From NCBI GenBank assembly GCA_017521825.1, contig JAFXBK010000090.1, forward strand, positions 1 to 64,000: a stretch of DNA of 64,000 nucleotides, given 5' to 3'. The notes beneath the pieces are model-generated. The model was not told the DNA's origin and ran no database searches. It saw nothing but the letters and a program-made list of their open reading frames with translations. Numbering within the stretch: position 1 is the first letter of the stretch; every line of letters begins with the position of its first letter. Below, piece by piece: positions 33,537-42,800 of the stretch. Source of the stretch: Oscillospiraceae bacterium (GTDB taxonomy: Bacteria; Bacillota; Clostridia; Oscillospirales; Ruminococcaceae). The translations under genes and the position numbers were made by a program.

Positions 33537-33565
33537 ATTATATCAAAACCTTTTCCGTTTGTCAA
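33537..33565 (-). promoter_or_regulatory. Consensus sigma-A promoter of the tRNA-Leu gene
   Basis: Perfect TTGACA (33560-33565), 17-bp spacer and TATAAT (33537-33542) on the minus strand. Confidence 0.92.
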
Positions 33566-33642
33566 CAACTTTTTTTAAAAATTTTTGATTATTTGTTTTT
33601 TTATCGGGGAAGAATTTTTTAATAAGGGGAGGTGCGTTTTTC

Positions 33643-35235
33643 TTGAAAAAAAGAATGGTTTCTTTCTTTTGCGTTTTTCTGGTTATTATGGGCGCGCTGA
33701 TTTTAAGGGTCGGGAAAATTTCCGGCGAAGGAATTTCGAAAAACGCCGCGGCGCTTCAAAGCAGAAGGACACTTGAACTTTCAAAAACCCGGGCGGGAAT
33801 TTTTGACCGTAACCTTGAACCGCTGGTCAATAAAAACCAAAAGCGGAGGATTCTTGTTTTTCCGGATATTCTGGATCTTTCGGTAATTGGGGATTTTTTT
33901 GACCGGGACAGCCTTGCGGAAGTTTTTTCAAAAAAGGAACCTTCGGTTCTTGATACCGGCGGAAAAATTGTCGAGGGAGCGGGAATCTATAATTTTTCCT
34001 TCCCGGAAAGATATTCCGAAAATTCCCTTGCGGTTCACGTTGTGGGATATATGAACGGAGGAAAAGGCGTTTTTGGAATTGAAAAAAGCTTCGAGGATTT
34101 TCTTTCCGAAAACGGGAGCAAAACAACCGTTTCCTATTACGCCGACGGAACCGGAAAGCTCCTTTCCGGCGAAGAAATTTTGCTTGACGAAGAAAAAGTT
34201 TTTGAAAAAAGCGGCGTTGTTTTAACCCTGGATTCAAAAATCCAGAAAATTACGGAAAAAGCCCTTTCAAAAGGAGTGGAAAAAGGCGCCGCGGTTGTTA
34301 TGGACGTTAAAAACGGCGAAATCCTTGCCTGCGCTTCCTTTCCGGAATTTGAACAGGATAAAATCGCGGATTACCTGGATGCGGAAAATTCGCCGTTTAT
34401 AAACCGCGCTTTTTCCGCATATTCCGTGGGTTCCACATGGAAAATCGTCGTTGCGGCGGCGGCTTTGGAAAGCGGGATTTTGCCGGAAAAAACTTTTGAA
34501 TGTACCGGAAAAATCGAGGTCGAGGGGAAAATTTATAAATGCCATTGGGAAAACGGCCACGGCGAAATTGATATGGAAAAGGCGCTGGAAATTTCCTGCA
34601 ACCCATATTTTATAAACCTTGCGCTTGAAACCGGCGGAGAAAAAATCCTTGAAACCGCAAAAAACCTCGGCTTCGGAAGTTCCGTGGATTTCGGCGAAAA
34701 TTTTTCCGCCGCCGGGGGAAATCTTCCCTTGGAAGAGGAACTTTCCGCAAAAACCGTTCTTGCAAGTTTTGCCTTCGGCCAGGGAAAACTTCTTGCAACG
34801 CCGGTCCAGCTTGGGGTTCTTGCTTCGGCGGTTGCAAACGGGGGAAAGGCGGTTACGCCGAAAATTGTTCTCGGAACCTATGACAAAAACGGAATCTGGA
34901 GCGAAACTCCCGATTACGCCGCAAACCCGGTTATGAGCGAAAAAACCGCGGAAATTTTAAGAAAAATGATGATAAACGTTGTTGAAAAAGGAAGCGGCGC
35001 AAACGCAAAACCCAAAAACGGAAGCGCCGGCGGAAAAACCGCTTCCGCCCAGACCGGCCAGTTTGACGAAAACGGGAACGAAATAATCCACGCCTGGTTC
35101 ATCGGGTTTTACCCTGCGGAAAAGCCGGAATTTGCCGTGGCTGTTTTTGCGGAAGGGATGGATTCCGGCGGAGATTTTGCCGCGCCGGTTTTTAAAAGCA
35201 TCTGTGACGGAATAGATTTGTTAAATAACAATTAA
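33643..35235 (+). CDS. Class B penicillin-binding protein (peptidoglycan transpeptidase)
   Basis: A 530-residue D,D-transpeptidase with one N-terminal helix (about 5-22), a non-catalytic dimerisation region (about 40-190) and a transpeptidase domain. Active-site motifs: STWK (Ser264, Lys267), SCN (318-320) and KTA in GGKTASAQTG (465-467). It resembles the PbpA/SpoVD side of the family (RAGIFDRNLEPL early motif), without PASTA domains. The start is TTG 33643 with AGGGGAGGTG upstream. Not in a division cluster and no RodA/FtsW partner is next to it, so a role in elongation, division or sporulation cannot be assigned. Confidence 0.85.
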   Translation: MKKRMVSFFCVFLVIMGALILRVGKISGEGISKNAAALQSRRTLELSKTRAGIFDRNLEPLVNKNQKRRILVFPDILDLSVIGDFFDRDSLAEVFSKKEPSVLDTGGKIVEGAGIYNFSFPERYSENSLAVHVVGYMNGGKGVFGIEKSFEDFLSENGSKTTVSYYADGTGKLLSGEEILLDEEKVFEKSGVVLTLDSKIQKITEKALSKGVEKGAAVVMDVKNGEILACASFPEFEQDKIADYLDAENSPFINRAFSAYSVGSTWKIVVAAAALESGILPEKTFECTGKIEVEGKIYKCHWENGHGEIDMEKALEISCNPYFINLALETGGEKILETAKNLGFGSSVDFGENFSAAGGNLPLEEELSAKTVLASFAFGQGKLLATPVQLGVLASAVANGGKAVTPKIVLGTYDKNGIWSETPDYAANPVMSEKTAEILRKMMINVVEKGSGANAKPKNGSAGGKTASAQTGQFDENGNEIIHAWFIGFYPAEKPEFAVAVFAEGMDSGGDFAAPVFKSICDGIDLLNNN

Positions 35236-35250
35236 TTTATATATTGGCAC

Positions 35251-35279
35251 TTGCCGAAAAGGAAAATATGTGTTATTAT
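35251..35279 (+). promoter_or_regulatory. Promoter of the Cys-rich membrane peptide gene
   Basis: TTGCCG (35251-35256), 17-bp spacer, TATTAT (35274-35279). Confidence 0.7.
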
Positions 35280-35319
35280 TTACTATACAGTAAAATTTTT
35301 TTGAAGGAAGGCGTTTCCG

Positions 35320-35646
35320 ATGAATCTTATCACCGCCATTGAAACAATGCGAACCATCGTTGACGCTTATGATAAATTTGAAGCAAAAAAGCTTAAAATA
35401 AAAAGAAAAACAGAAAAGTTTTTGAAAGGTGGTAAATCCATGAAATTCGGTACTATTATTGGAATTGTTGTCGGTGCTCTTGCACTTATCGCCGCCGGCG
35501 CCGCCGCTGTTTATTTCCTTACCAAGAAAAAAGGCTGCTGCTGCGAAGATTGCTGCGATTGCTGCTGTGATGAAGATGTTTTTGAAGAATTCCCGGAAGA
35601 GGAAATCTGCTGTGAAGAACCCACCGAGGAAGTTTCCGCAGAGTAA
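35320..35646 (+). CDS. Small membrane protein with acidic Cys-cluster tail
   Basis: Not recognised. The full frame is 108 residues: a basic amphipathic N-terminal part (1-40), one hydrophobic helix (about 44-66), then KKKGCCCEDCCDCCCDED and a Glu-rich end with another CC pair; ten cysteines in the last about 40 residues. Two starts have good ribosome sites: ATG 35320 (GAAGGAAGG) and an internal ATG 35440 (AAAGGTGG), so a short 68-residue form may also be made. By the positive-inside rule the Cys-rich tail (after KKK) is probably cytoplasmic, where it could bind metal or a cluster; that is inference. It sits directly before the SRP RNA gene and may be cotranscribed with it. Confidence 0.7.
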   Translation: MNLITAIETMRTIVDAYDKFEAKKLKIKRKTEKFLKGGKSMKFGTIIGIVVGALALIAAGAAAVYFLTKKKGCCCEDCCDCCCDEDVFEEFPEEEICCEEPTEEVSAE

Positions 35647-35692
35647 GATCTTAAGTTCTGATTCTTAATAAAAACGGAATGACGGCGCGGAT

Positions 35693-35838
35693 CTGCGCTT
35701 TGTCATGCGGCATATGGGTCCTGTGCGACAAAAAACCGTGAACCATGTCAGGCGGGGAACCGAGCAGCATTAAGCGGTCTTTTTGGGTGCCGCAGACAAA
35801 TCTGTGTGCCGTGTGATAAAGCACATATCCGCGTTTTT
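35693..35838 (+). ncRNA. ffs: Signal recognition particle RNA
   Basis: The domain IV core is clear: ATGTCAGGCGGGGAACCGAG then CAGCAT, flanked by ACCGTG / GCGGT pairing, with the upstream GGGTCCTGTGCGACA loop typical of Firmicutes. Outer pairing: CGCGGAT with ATCCGCG and GCTTTGTCA with TGATAAAGC. End points are estimated from this pairing; a T run follows. Length about 146 nt, between the E. coli 4.5S type and the B. subtilis form with an Alu domain. Position before dnaX-ybaB-recR is the same as in B. subtilis. Confidence 0.88.
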
Positions 35839-35845
35839 ATATTTT

Positions 35846-35988
35846 GCCTTCCCTTGAGGGGAAGGTGCCGCATGGCGTAAGCCGCGGCGGATGAGGTGTT
35901 GTTTTTTTGCAGTGCCGTATCTTTGCGGCTACACCTCATCAGTCTTTTGCCTTCGGCAAAATCCAGCTTCTCCTCAAGGAGAAGCCTT
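35846..35988. repeat. Family-B repeat pair before dnaX
   Basis: GCCTTCCCTTGAGGGGAAGG at the left, AGCTTCTCCTCAAGGAGAAG at the right, with GGCGTAAGCCG and TTTTGCCTTCGGCAAAA hairpins inside. Ends 27 bp before the dnaX start. Confidence 0.75.
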
Positions 35989-36014
35989 TTGAAGTTCGAA
36001 AAGGAGGAAATTAT

Positions 36015-37610
36015 ATGTATCAGGCGCTTTATCGAAAATACCGCCCGCGCTTTTTCCGTGACGTTGCGGGACAGGAACACATAACTTCCGTCCTTTCGAA
36101 AGAAGTTTCCGAAAAAACCTTCGGCCATGCCTATCTTTTTACCGGAAGCAGGGGAATCGGAAAAACCACCTGCGCCAAAATCCTTGCGAAGGCAGTTAAC
36201 TGCCCTTACGAAAAAGACGGCGAACCCTGCGGCGAATGTGAAATCTGCCGCGGAATTGATGACGGCTCCCTCCTCGATATCACCGAGATGGACGCCGCTT
36301 CCAACCGAAACATAGACGATATCCGCGACCTTCGCTCCGAAGCGAATTTTACCCCGGCCGTTGCAAAATACCGAGTTTATATCATAGACGAAGCCCATAT
36401 GCTCACCAAGGAAGCGGCAAACGCCCTTCTTAAAATTATGGAGGAACCGCCGGAGCACGTTATTTTTATCCTTGCAACAACGGAGGTCCACCGCCTTCCC
36501 GCAACAATTCTTTCCCGCTGCATGCGCTTCGATTACCGAAGAATGCCTCCGGAAGTTATTGCGGAAAGAGTTAAATTCGTCTGCAAAATGGAACATATCG
36601 ACATCGACGACGAAGGCGCGATGCTTATCGGAAAACTTGCGGACGGCGGAATGCGCGACGCTCTTTCGCTTCTTGATATCTGCCGTTCTTCCGGCGAAAC
36701 TGTTACCGCGGAAACCGTAAGCCGCTGCGCCGGCCTTGCCGGAAGGGAATATCTTTTTGAGCTTACGGATAAAATTGCCCTTAAAGATATTTCCGCGGTG
36801 CTCGAAACGGTGGATAAACTTTACGAAGGTTCCGCGGACGTTTCAAGAATCTGCGACGAACTTATAAACCATTTCAGAAATCTTATGATAGTTTCCTGCG
36901 CGAAGGACGCTTCGGCGATTTTAAAACTTATGCCCGGCGAACTTTTGCGGACGGAAAAACAGGCGAAGGAATTTTCCCAGGCGGAAATTTTCCACGCGGT
37001 TTCCGTTTTGCAGGATACCCTTGTTAAAATGTCCAAAAGCGCTTCCAAGCGCCTTGAATTTGAACTTGCGCTGGTAAAACTCTGTTCCCCGGCTTTGACC
37101 CAAAGCCAGGAAGCGCTTCTTGCAAGAATTGAAAAACTTGAAAAGGAAGTTGTTCTTCTTAAAGCAAGGGGCGTTGCGCCGGCGGTAAAAAACGTTCCGG
37201 CGACGGAAACGGTTCCGAAGGCGGAACCCGCCCCGGTTTATGAAGAAGTTGTTTTGGAAGAACCAAAACCCGTTTTTGAAACGGAACAGTCTTCCGAGCC
37301 GGAATTCCAGAATTGGGAAGAGGCTGTTGAAATTATCAGAGGAAAAAACGGAATGCTCTATTCTTTCCTTAAAGATTCCAAGGCCTATCTAATAAACGGA
37401 AGGGTTCTTATAGATTCCCAAAACGATTTCTTTATCGATTATATGCAGAAAACCGGCGACGCAAAGGAAGTTATCAAAAACGCGATAACCGAAGTTTGCG
37501 GAACCCGTTACGGCATCGGACCTTATAAAAAAACAGAAAAAAAGCCCGAGGATGACCCTCTTGCGGCTCTTGCAAAAAGAGCGGCGGAAATGGGAATCGG
37601 AGAGCTTTGA
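36015..37610 (+). CDS. dnaX: DNA polymerase III subunit gamma/tau
   Basis: A 531-residue clamp-loader ATPase. Start MYQALYRKYRPRFF, Walker A GSRGIGKTT, zinc cysteines in CPYEKDGEPCGECEIC, Walker B YIIDEAHML, and sensor ILATTEVHRLPATILSRC are intact. The C-terminal third carries a Pro/Glu/Ala linker and a tau-type end domain. The frame is open back to 35907 through the repeat, but AAGGAGG at 36001-36007 fixes ATG 36015. First gene of dnaX-ybaB-recR. Confidence 0.96.
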   Translation: MYQALYRKYRPRFFRDVAGQEHITSVLSKEVSEKTFGHAYLFTGSRGIGKTTCAKILAKAVNCPYEKDGEPCGECEICRGIDDGSLLDITEMDAASNRNIDDIRDLRSEANFTPAVAKYRVYIIDEAHMLTKEAANALLKIMEEPPEHVIFILATTEVHRLPATILSRCMRFDYRRMPPEVIAERVKFVCKMEHIDIDDEGAMLIGKLADGGMRDALSLLDICRSSGETVTAETVSRCAGLAGREYLFELTDKIALKDISAVLETVDKLYEGSADVSRICDELINHFRNLMIVSCAKDASAILKLMPGELLRTEKQAKEFSQAEIFHAVSVLQDTLVKMSKSASKRLEFELALVKLCSPALTQSQEALLARIEKLEKEVVLLKARGVAPAVKNVPATETVPKAEPAPVYEEVVLEEPKPVFETEQSSEPEFQNWEEAVEIIRGKNGMLYSFLKDSKAYLINGRVLIDSQNDFFIDYMQKTGDAKEVIKNAITEVCGTRYGIGPYKKTEKKPEDDPLAALAKRAAEMGIGEL

Positions 37611-37651
37611 TATAAAAACGACAAAATTTCCAGAATCGGAGGAATATAATA

Positions 37652-37999
37652 ATGAAAGCAAGACTTCCCCAGGGATATGGCGGCGGCCCTTCCAACATGC
37701 AGGGCATGATCAAACAGGCTCAGAAAATGCAGGAACAGATGGCCAATCTTCAGGCAGAGCTTGACGAAAAGGAATATGATTTTACCGTTGGCGGCGGCAT
37801 GCTCACCATTCACATGAACGGTAAAAAAGAAATGCTCGGAATCGAAATCAAACCCGAAGTTGTTGACCCGGACGATATCGAAATGCTCCAGGATCTTATT
37901 GTTGCCGGCGTTAACGAGGCAGTTTCCACCATTGAAAAAACCAACGCCGACGCCATGAACGCAATTACCGGAAGCCTTAACATTCCCGGAATGTTCTGA
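37652..37999 (+). CDS. YbaB/EbfC-family nucleoid-associated protein
   Basis: A 115-residue DNA-binding protein of the YbaB/EbfC family. Core: IKQAQKMQEQMANLQAEL (helix), the beta strands FTVGGGMLTIHMNGKKEMLG and the VDPDDIEMLQDLI region. CGGAGG before ATG. Lies between dnaX and recR as in most bacteria. Confidence 0.95.
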   Translation: MKARLPQGYGGGPSNMQGMIKQAQKMQEQMANLQAELDEKEYDFTVGGGMLTIHMNGKKEMLGIEIKPEVVDPDDIEMLQDLIVAGVNEAVSTIEKTNADAMNAITGSLNIPGMF

Positions 38000-38005
38000 T
38001 AAATT

Positions 38006-38605
38006 ATGAACTACCGCGTACTTCCGCTTACAAAACTTACCGAACATTTTGCGCGCCTTCCGGGAATAGGCAAAAAAAGCGCCCAGCGCCTTGCCTTCCA
38101 CGTTCTCCGCATGCCGGAAGAGGAAGCAAAAGCCTTTGCCGAAGCGATTCTTGATGCAAGGGAAAAAATCGGATATTGCGAAGTTTGCAAAAACATAACC
38201 GATGCGCCGCGCTGCGCCATTTGCTGTGACGAAACAAGGGACAGAAGCACCATCTGCGTTGTTGAAGACCCCCGGGACGTTATCGCAATTGAGCGCACCA
38301 AGGAATATGACGGACTTTACCACGTCCTCGGCGGACTTATTTCTCCCATGGACGGAGTTGGCCCGGAAAGCCTTTTTATCAAGGAACTTCTTGAAAGGCT
38401 TTCCGACGGCGAAGTTAAAGAAGTTATTATGGCAACAAACCCCACCGTTGAAGGCGAAGCAACTGCGATGTATATTTCCCGTTTGCTTAAACCTCTCGGA
38501 GTCATAGTTTCCCGCCTTGCTTACGGAATTCCCGTTGGCGGAAACCTTGAATATGCGGACGAAGTGACCCTTTACCGCGCCATTGAAGGCAGAAACAGAA
38601 TGTGA
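38006..38605 (+). CDS. recR: Recombination protein RecR
   Basis: A 199-residue RecFOR-pathway protein. Helix-hairpin-helix [16 protein letters not shown]4 zinc finger (CEVC..CAIC), Toprim region with [12 protein letters not shown] and [15 protein letters not shown], and the C-terminal ARG-type motif [13 protein letters not shown]. The stop TGA lies inside a TGTGAGCACG word, directly followed by a TTTTGAGCAC / GTGCTCAAAA palindrome. Confidence 0.97.
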   Translation: MNYRVLPLTKLTEHFARLPGIGKKSAQRLAFHVLRMPEEEAKAFAEAILDAREKIGYCEVCKNITDAPRCAICCDETRDRSTICVVEDPRDVIAIERTKEYDGLYHVLGGLISPMDGVGPESLFIKELLERLSDGEVKEVIMATNPTVEGEATAMYISRLLKPLGVIVSRLAYGIPVGGNLEYADEVTLYRAIEGRNRM

Positions 38606-38612
38606 GCACGGG

Positions 38613-38633
38613 TTTTGAGCACGGTGCTCAAAA
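38613..38633. repeat. Perfect TGAGCAC palindrome after recR
   Basis: TTTTGAGCAC and GTGCTCAAAA separated by one base, forming a 10-bp-arm palindrome without a clear terminator T run. Only eight bases after the recR stop. Confidence 0.7.
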
Positions 38634-38656
38634 CGCCTTTTGGAGAAAACCAAACC

Positions 38657-38680
38657 GTAGGGGCGGGTATTATCCGCCCG
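38657..38680. repeat. REP-like palindrome (family A)
   Basis: GTAGGGGCGGGT / ATCCGCCCG. Confidence 0.72.
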
Positions 38681-38700
38681 TTTATATCAGAACGGGGTTA

Positions 38701-38763
38701 CACCTCATCCGTCTTTTTGACAACAAGTTGTCAAAAAGCCACCTTCCCCTCAAGGGGAAGGCT
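38701..38763. repeat. Family-B repeat before smpB
   Basis: CACCTCATCCGTC, CTTTTTGACAACAAGTTGTC and AAAAAG hairpin, CCTTCCCCTCAAGGGGAAGG. Ends 24 bp before the smpB start. Confidence 0.75.
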
Positions 38764-38786
38764 TTGCAGAAAGGAGGCGAAACAAA

Positions 38787-39254
38787 GTGGATAAAAAGGA
38801 ATCCAGAAAAAGCATTGCAAACAACAAAAAAGCCTTCCATGACTATTTTGTTGATGATAAATATGAAGCCGGAATCGAACTTTTCGGAACGGAAGTCAAA
38901 AGCATCCGTGCCGGCCAGGTTAACCTTAAGGACAGTTGGTGCGACATTAAAAACGGCGAAATTTTTGTTCAGGGAATGCATATAAGCCCTTACGAAAAGG
39001 GAAATATTTTCAACCGTGATCCGCTTCGTGTTCGCCGGCTTTTGATGCACAAACGCGAAATTATGAAGCTTAACGCGGCGATTCAGCAGCAGGGAATGAC
39101 CCTTGTTCCGCTGGAACTTTATTTCAGCGGTTCAAGAGTTAAAGTTGCGGTTGGTCTTTGCCGCGGCAAAAAACTTTATGATAAGCGCGACGATGCCGCA
39201 AAGCGCGATATGCAAAGGGATATCGAGCGGCATTTAAAAGAACAAAGAAGATAA
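38787..39254 (+). CDS. smpB: SsrA-binding protein SmpB
   Basis: A 155-residue partner of tmRNA in ribosome rescue. [38 protein letters not shown] and the basic C-terminal tail [19 protein letters not shown] are diagnostic. The start is GTG 38787 with AAAGGAGG at 38770-38777. The tmRNA gene follows 38 bp later. Confidence 0.97.
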   Translation: MDKKESRKSIANNKKAFHDYFVDDKYEAGIELFGTEVKSIRAGQVNLKDSWCDIKNGEIFVQGMHISPYEKGNIFNRDPLRVRRLLMHKREIMKLNAAIQQQGMTLVPLELYFSGSRVKVAVGLCRGKKLYDKRDDAAKRDMQRDIERHLKEQRR

Positions 39255-39292
39255 AGTGCTTTTCCTTCGGGAAAAACCTTTGCCTTATAAAT

Positions 39293-39642
39293 GGGGATGT
39301 AAAGGTTTCGACGGGGGTCTTGAAGCATGAATAGCGGGTAGAGGCGCCCAGCCCTCTATAAAATGGGTAAAAACAATAAACGCTAACAATTCTAAATTAG
39401 CTTACGCTGCTTAATTAAGCAGCCGTTCTGCCGTTGAGTACCGCGGCTTCGGACAGGGCGTCGATTAGCGGTGAACGACCGGCGGGAGCTTTTTCCGTAC
39501 CGCCGTTGTATCAGGAAAATACCGGAAAGGGCAGTTTGAATGCTGTCCGCCTTTTTCGGGAAACTTAAACAACATTCTGCACCCGGAGAAGTTTGTGTGA
39601 ATGGGCTTTCGGACGGGGGTTCGACTCCCCCCATCTCCACCA
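39293..39642 (+). ncRNA. ssrA: Transfer-messenger RNA
   Basis: The 5' end GGGGATGTAAAGGTTTCGAC and 3' end GGTTCGACTCCCCCCATCTC plus CACCA form the tRNA-like domain with encoded CCA. The tag reading frame starts at GCT 39382 and gives ANNSKLAYAA followed by TAA (39412-39414), a slightly unusual tag that keeps the conserved AA end. Located directly after smpB. Confidence 0.95.
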
Positions 39643-39669
39643 TTAATTTTCACATAGAGTGAAAAAACG

Positions 39670-39709
39670 AATACTCCGCTTGGGAACTTCCTAAGCGGAG
39701 TATTTTTTT
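39670..39709 (+). terminator. tmRNA terminator
   Basis: AATACTCCGCTT / AAGCGGAGTATT, 12-bp stem with 11-base loop and T run. Confidence 0.88.
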
Positions 39710-39800
39710 GTTAAAAAATACAAATTCCTCACCTTTTTAAGGAAATGCAATATCGCAAATATAATAAAATTTTATAACTAAATTTGGAAACACTCACAAT

Positions 39801-39830
39801 TGCCAATTTATATATGTATAAATTATAATA
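39801..39830 (+). promoter_or_regulatory. Promoter of the surface-protein gene
   Basis: TTGCCA (39801-39806), 18-bp spacer, TATAAT (39825-39830), in an AT-rich intergenic stretch. Confidence 0.7.
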
Positions 39831-39891
39831 AAGAAAAGCAAAAAATCCTTAAAATAATCTTATATTCTATTCCTAAAAAAGGAGAAAAGAT

Positions 39892-42800
39892 ATGAAAAAA
39901 AGAATTTTCAGCATGATTATTGCCATTATTATGGTGGTCGGGGTTTTTCCGGCGGAAGCTTTTGCCGAGGAGTTACAGTCACCGGTGGTGACGGCAACCT
40001 ATAACGGCGTAACAACGGAATATACAGATCTTGATGACGCTTTTGCTTCCCTTGCGGGAACCGGCGGAACCATTACACTCCACGGAAATTTTACACAGAA
40101 TCAGCAAATACTTATTGAAAGCGGCGTAACCATTACCGTTATAGGAAACGGATACGGAATCACCGCAAGCGAAGATATCCACGGCAATATTTTCGGAGTA
40201 TCCGACGGTTCGACGCTTATCTTTGATAAAACGTTCATTTATGCGGAATCCGAAACCTCCGGAGCAGGCATTTATATATATGACGAAAGTTCCGGCGTTG
40301 TTATTCAGAACGGTTCTTATATTTATGCAAAAAACCACAGCGGAATCGATTCCGAAGGAAAAGTAACCGTTACCGGCGCTCAGATTTCGGGAAAACCCGC
40401 AGTTTATGGATTTCCGGGAAGTGAAATTACCCTTGATTCCGCCGAAGGCCAGAAAATCGAGCTTTATGCACAAAATTTTGATTCCGCGGTAAGAGCCCAC
40501 GGCTCAAAACTGACCATGGCTGGAGATATTTTCGCGCAGGGAATGGATTACGGAATTTATGCCGACGGAGAGAGCGAAGTTTTTATTTCCGGACCCATTA
40601 AAAGCAATCTGAATTTCCATGCCTATGAGATTGACTATGAAGAGGAAGGAATCCTTATTAAACCGGCGGATGGATACACCATCACCGAAAGCGACGTTTC
40701 CTTTATCAAGATTTCGGATCATAACGGAGGCGTCCTTGAACTTCGGGAAGACGGAAACATCGGGCTTAAATTTGTCCATCAGCATAAAGCCCTTTACGGA
40801 TATGAACCGGTAACGGAAAATACGCATAGATTTGAATGCGAATGCGGCGAAACCATAACCGAAGACTGCGATTTTAGATGGCATACCTATAATGATGATG
40901 CGCATTGGACCGAATGCTATTATTGTGATAATAGAATAAATGTGGAAGCACATATCTTCGAAGGCTGTTACTGCACCGGGGAAAACTGCGGTTATGATAT
41001 ACACGAAGTTGAAGAATGGGTTGCTTCGGAAGAAGATCCGGAAATCCACACCGGTATTTGCACCAAATGTGAAGAAACCATTGAGGAAGGACATTACTAT
41101 AATGCACTTGTTCATGATGAAGTTGGACATTGGTTTATCTGCAAATGCGGCTTAGTATATGAAGAAACCTATGAAACTCACAACATAAATCCCTATTGGG
41201 ATCCTTATTCAGGAACTAAACATTATAAATATTGTGACACCTGCAGCTATCAGATTATAGAAGACCATGTTGATGAGGATGCCGATGCCATTTGTGATAA
41301 ATGTGAGGACGAGATTCATATATGCATAGACGAAGATGGAGACCACATCTGCGACGAATGTCAGGAATTTATCGAAGAACTTTGTACCGATGAAAACGGC
41401 GACCATACCTGCGACGGCGAAAACTGCGGGGAAAAAATGGAATGGCTTTGCGCCGATGAAAACGGCGACCATACCTGTGACAACGAAAAATGTCAAAGAC
41501 ATATGAAGGAACTTTGCTCCAGCGAAGAAGAAACGATTTACTGCGATGTCTGCGACAGAAACTTCTGTGCTCACGATTATCTGATAAGCTGTGAATCTCT
41601 CGACGACGGAACCCATTCGGGAATCTGCGATTATTGCGGCGAAGATGTAATCGAAGACTGTTACGTCTGGGAATATATTTATGATGAAGAAAAGCACTAT
41701 GAAAGATGCGTCTGCGAATATGCGCTTGATGAAGCTGGACACACCTTTGAAGAGGGATATATCTATAAAACCTCCGTTACGGGCCATTGGCTTGTGTGCG
41801 ACGATTGTGCCTTCGAAAAATATGAAGAACACAAGTTTTCTGAAGGGGAATGCATCTGCGGAGCAGAAGAGAACGAAGTTCACGATATATATGTCGGCGG
41901 AAAAGCGCTTGAAAACGGCGAATATATCGATAACGAAGGAAACATAACCACCCAAAAACCCGCCGGTGGATATGCTTATTATAAAGACGGCGTTCTTGAA
42001 CTTAATAATTACGAATTTGCAGGGAAAGGCGTTTTAAGCCTTTTGGATATTGATATTTCAGAAGAGCAGTATGCCGCTGTTTTTGCCACAAGGGATCTTA
42101 CCATTAAACTTATCGGTGAAAACTTTATTGTTGAAACCAGCACCGATGAGATGGAAGGAATATACGGAAATTCGGTTTTCGTAATCGGAGACCTTACCAT
42201 TGAAGGCGAAGGAAAGCTCAGCATTCCCGAAGGCGACGACGGAATTGAAGTCCACGACGGAACGGTTACCCTTAAAGAAGGAAATGTTGAAATCGGCACC
42301 GCAGCAGAAGCGGTTATGGATGACGGTTTGGACATCAAAAACGGGAACCTTATAATCGATGGCGGCTATCTTTACGTCCATTCCGAAGACCACGGCGCGG
42401 ACGTTGAAGGCGACTTCAGCATGAAAAAAGGAACAGCCCTTATCACCGCTGGGGACGACGGACTTAATATCATGCGTGATATCAAAGTAAGCGGCGGACA
42501 GATGAGAGTTGATGCGGAAGATTACGGCTTCGATTCCGAAGAAGGAAGCATCTTTGTTTCCGGCGGCGAAATTTATATGACAACAAATGATGAAGACGGT
42601 TTCGATTCCGGAAAGAAAATAGAAATTTCCGGCGGAAGCATTTCTATCGACGCAACCGAGGATTGCTTTGAAACGCCGAAAGTTACCATCACCGGCGGAA
42701 GCCTTGAACTTGTTGCCGGAAAACTGGCAATTGATTCCGACAAAACAATCATCGATGAAATGATGGGAGTTTTCGATTCGGAAGATGAACTTATCGAAGA

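Noticed and set aside
36015..37610. Programmed frameshift in dnaX
   Set aside because: No convincing A-rich slippery site plus hairpin was identified by eye; the full tau-length frame is simply open.
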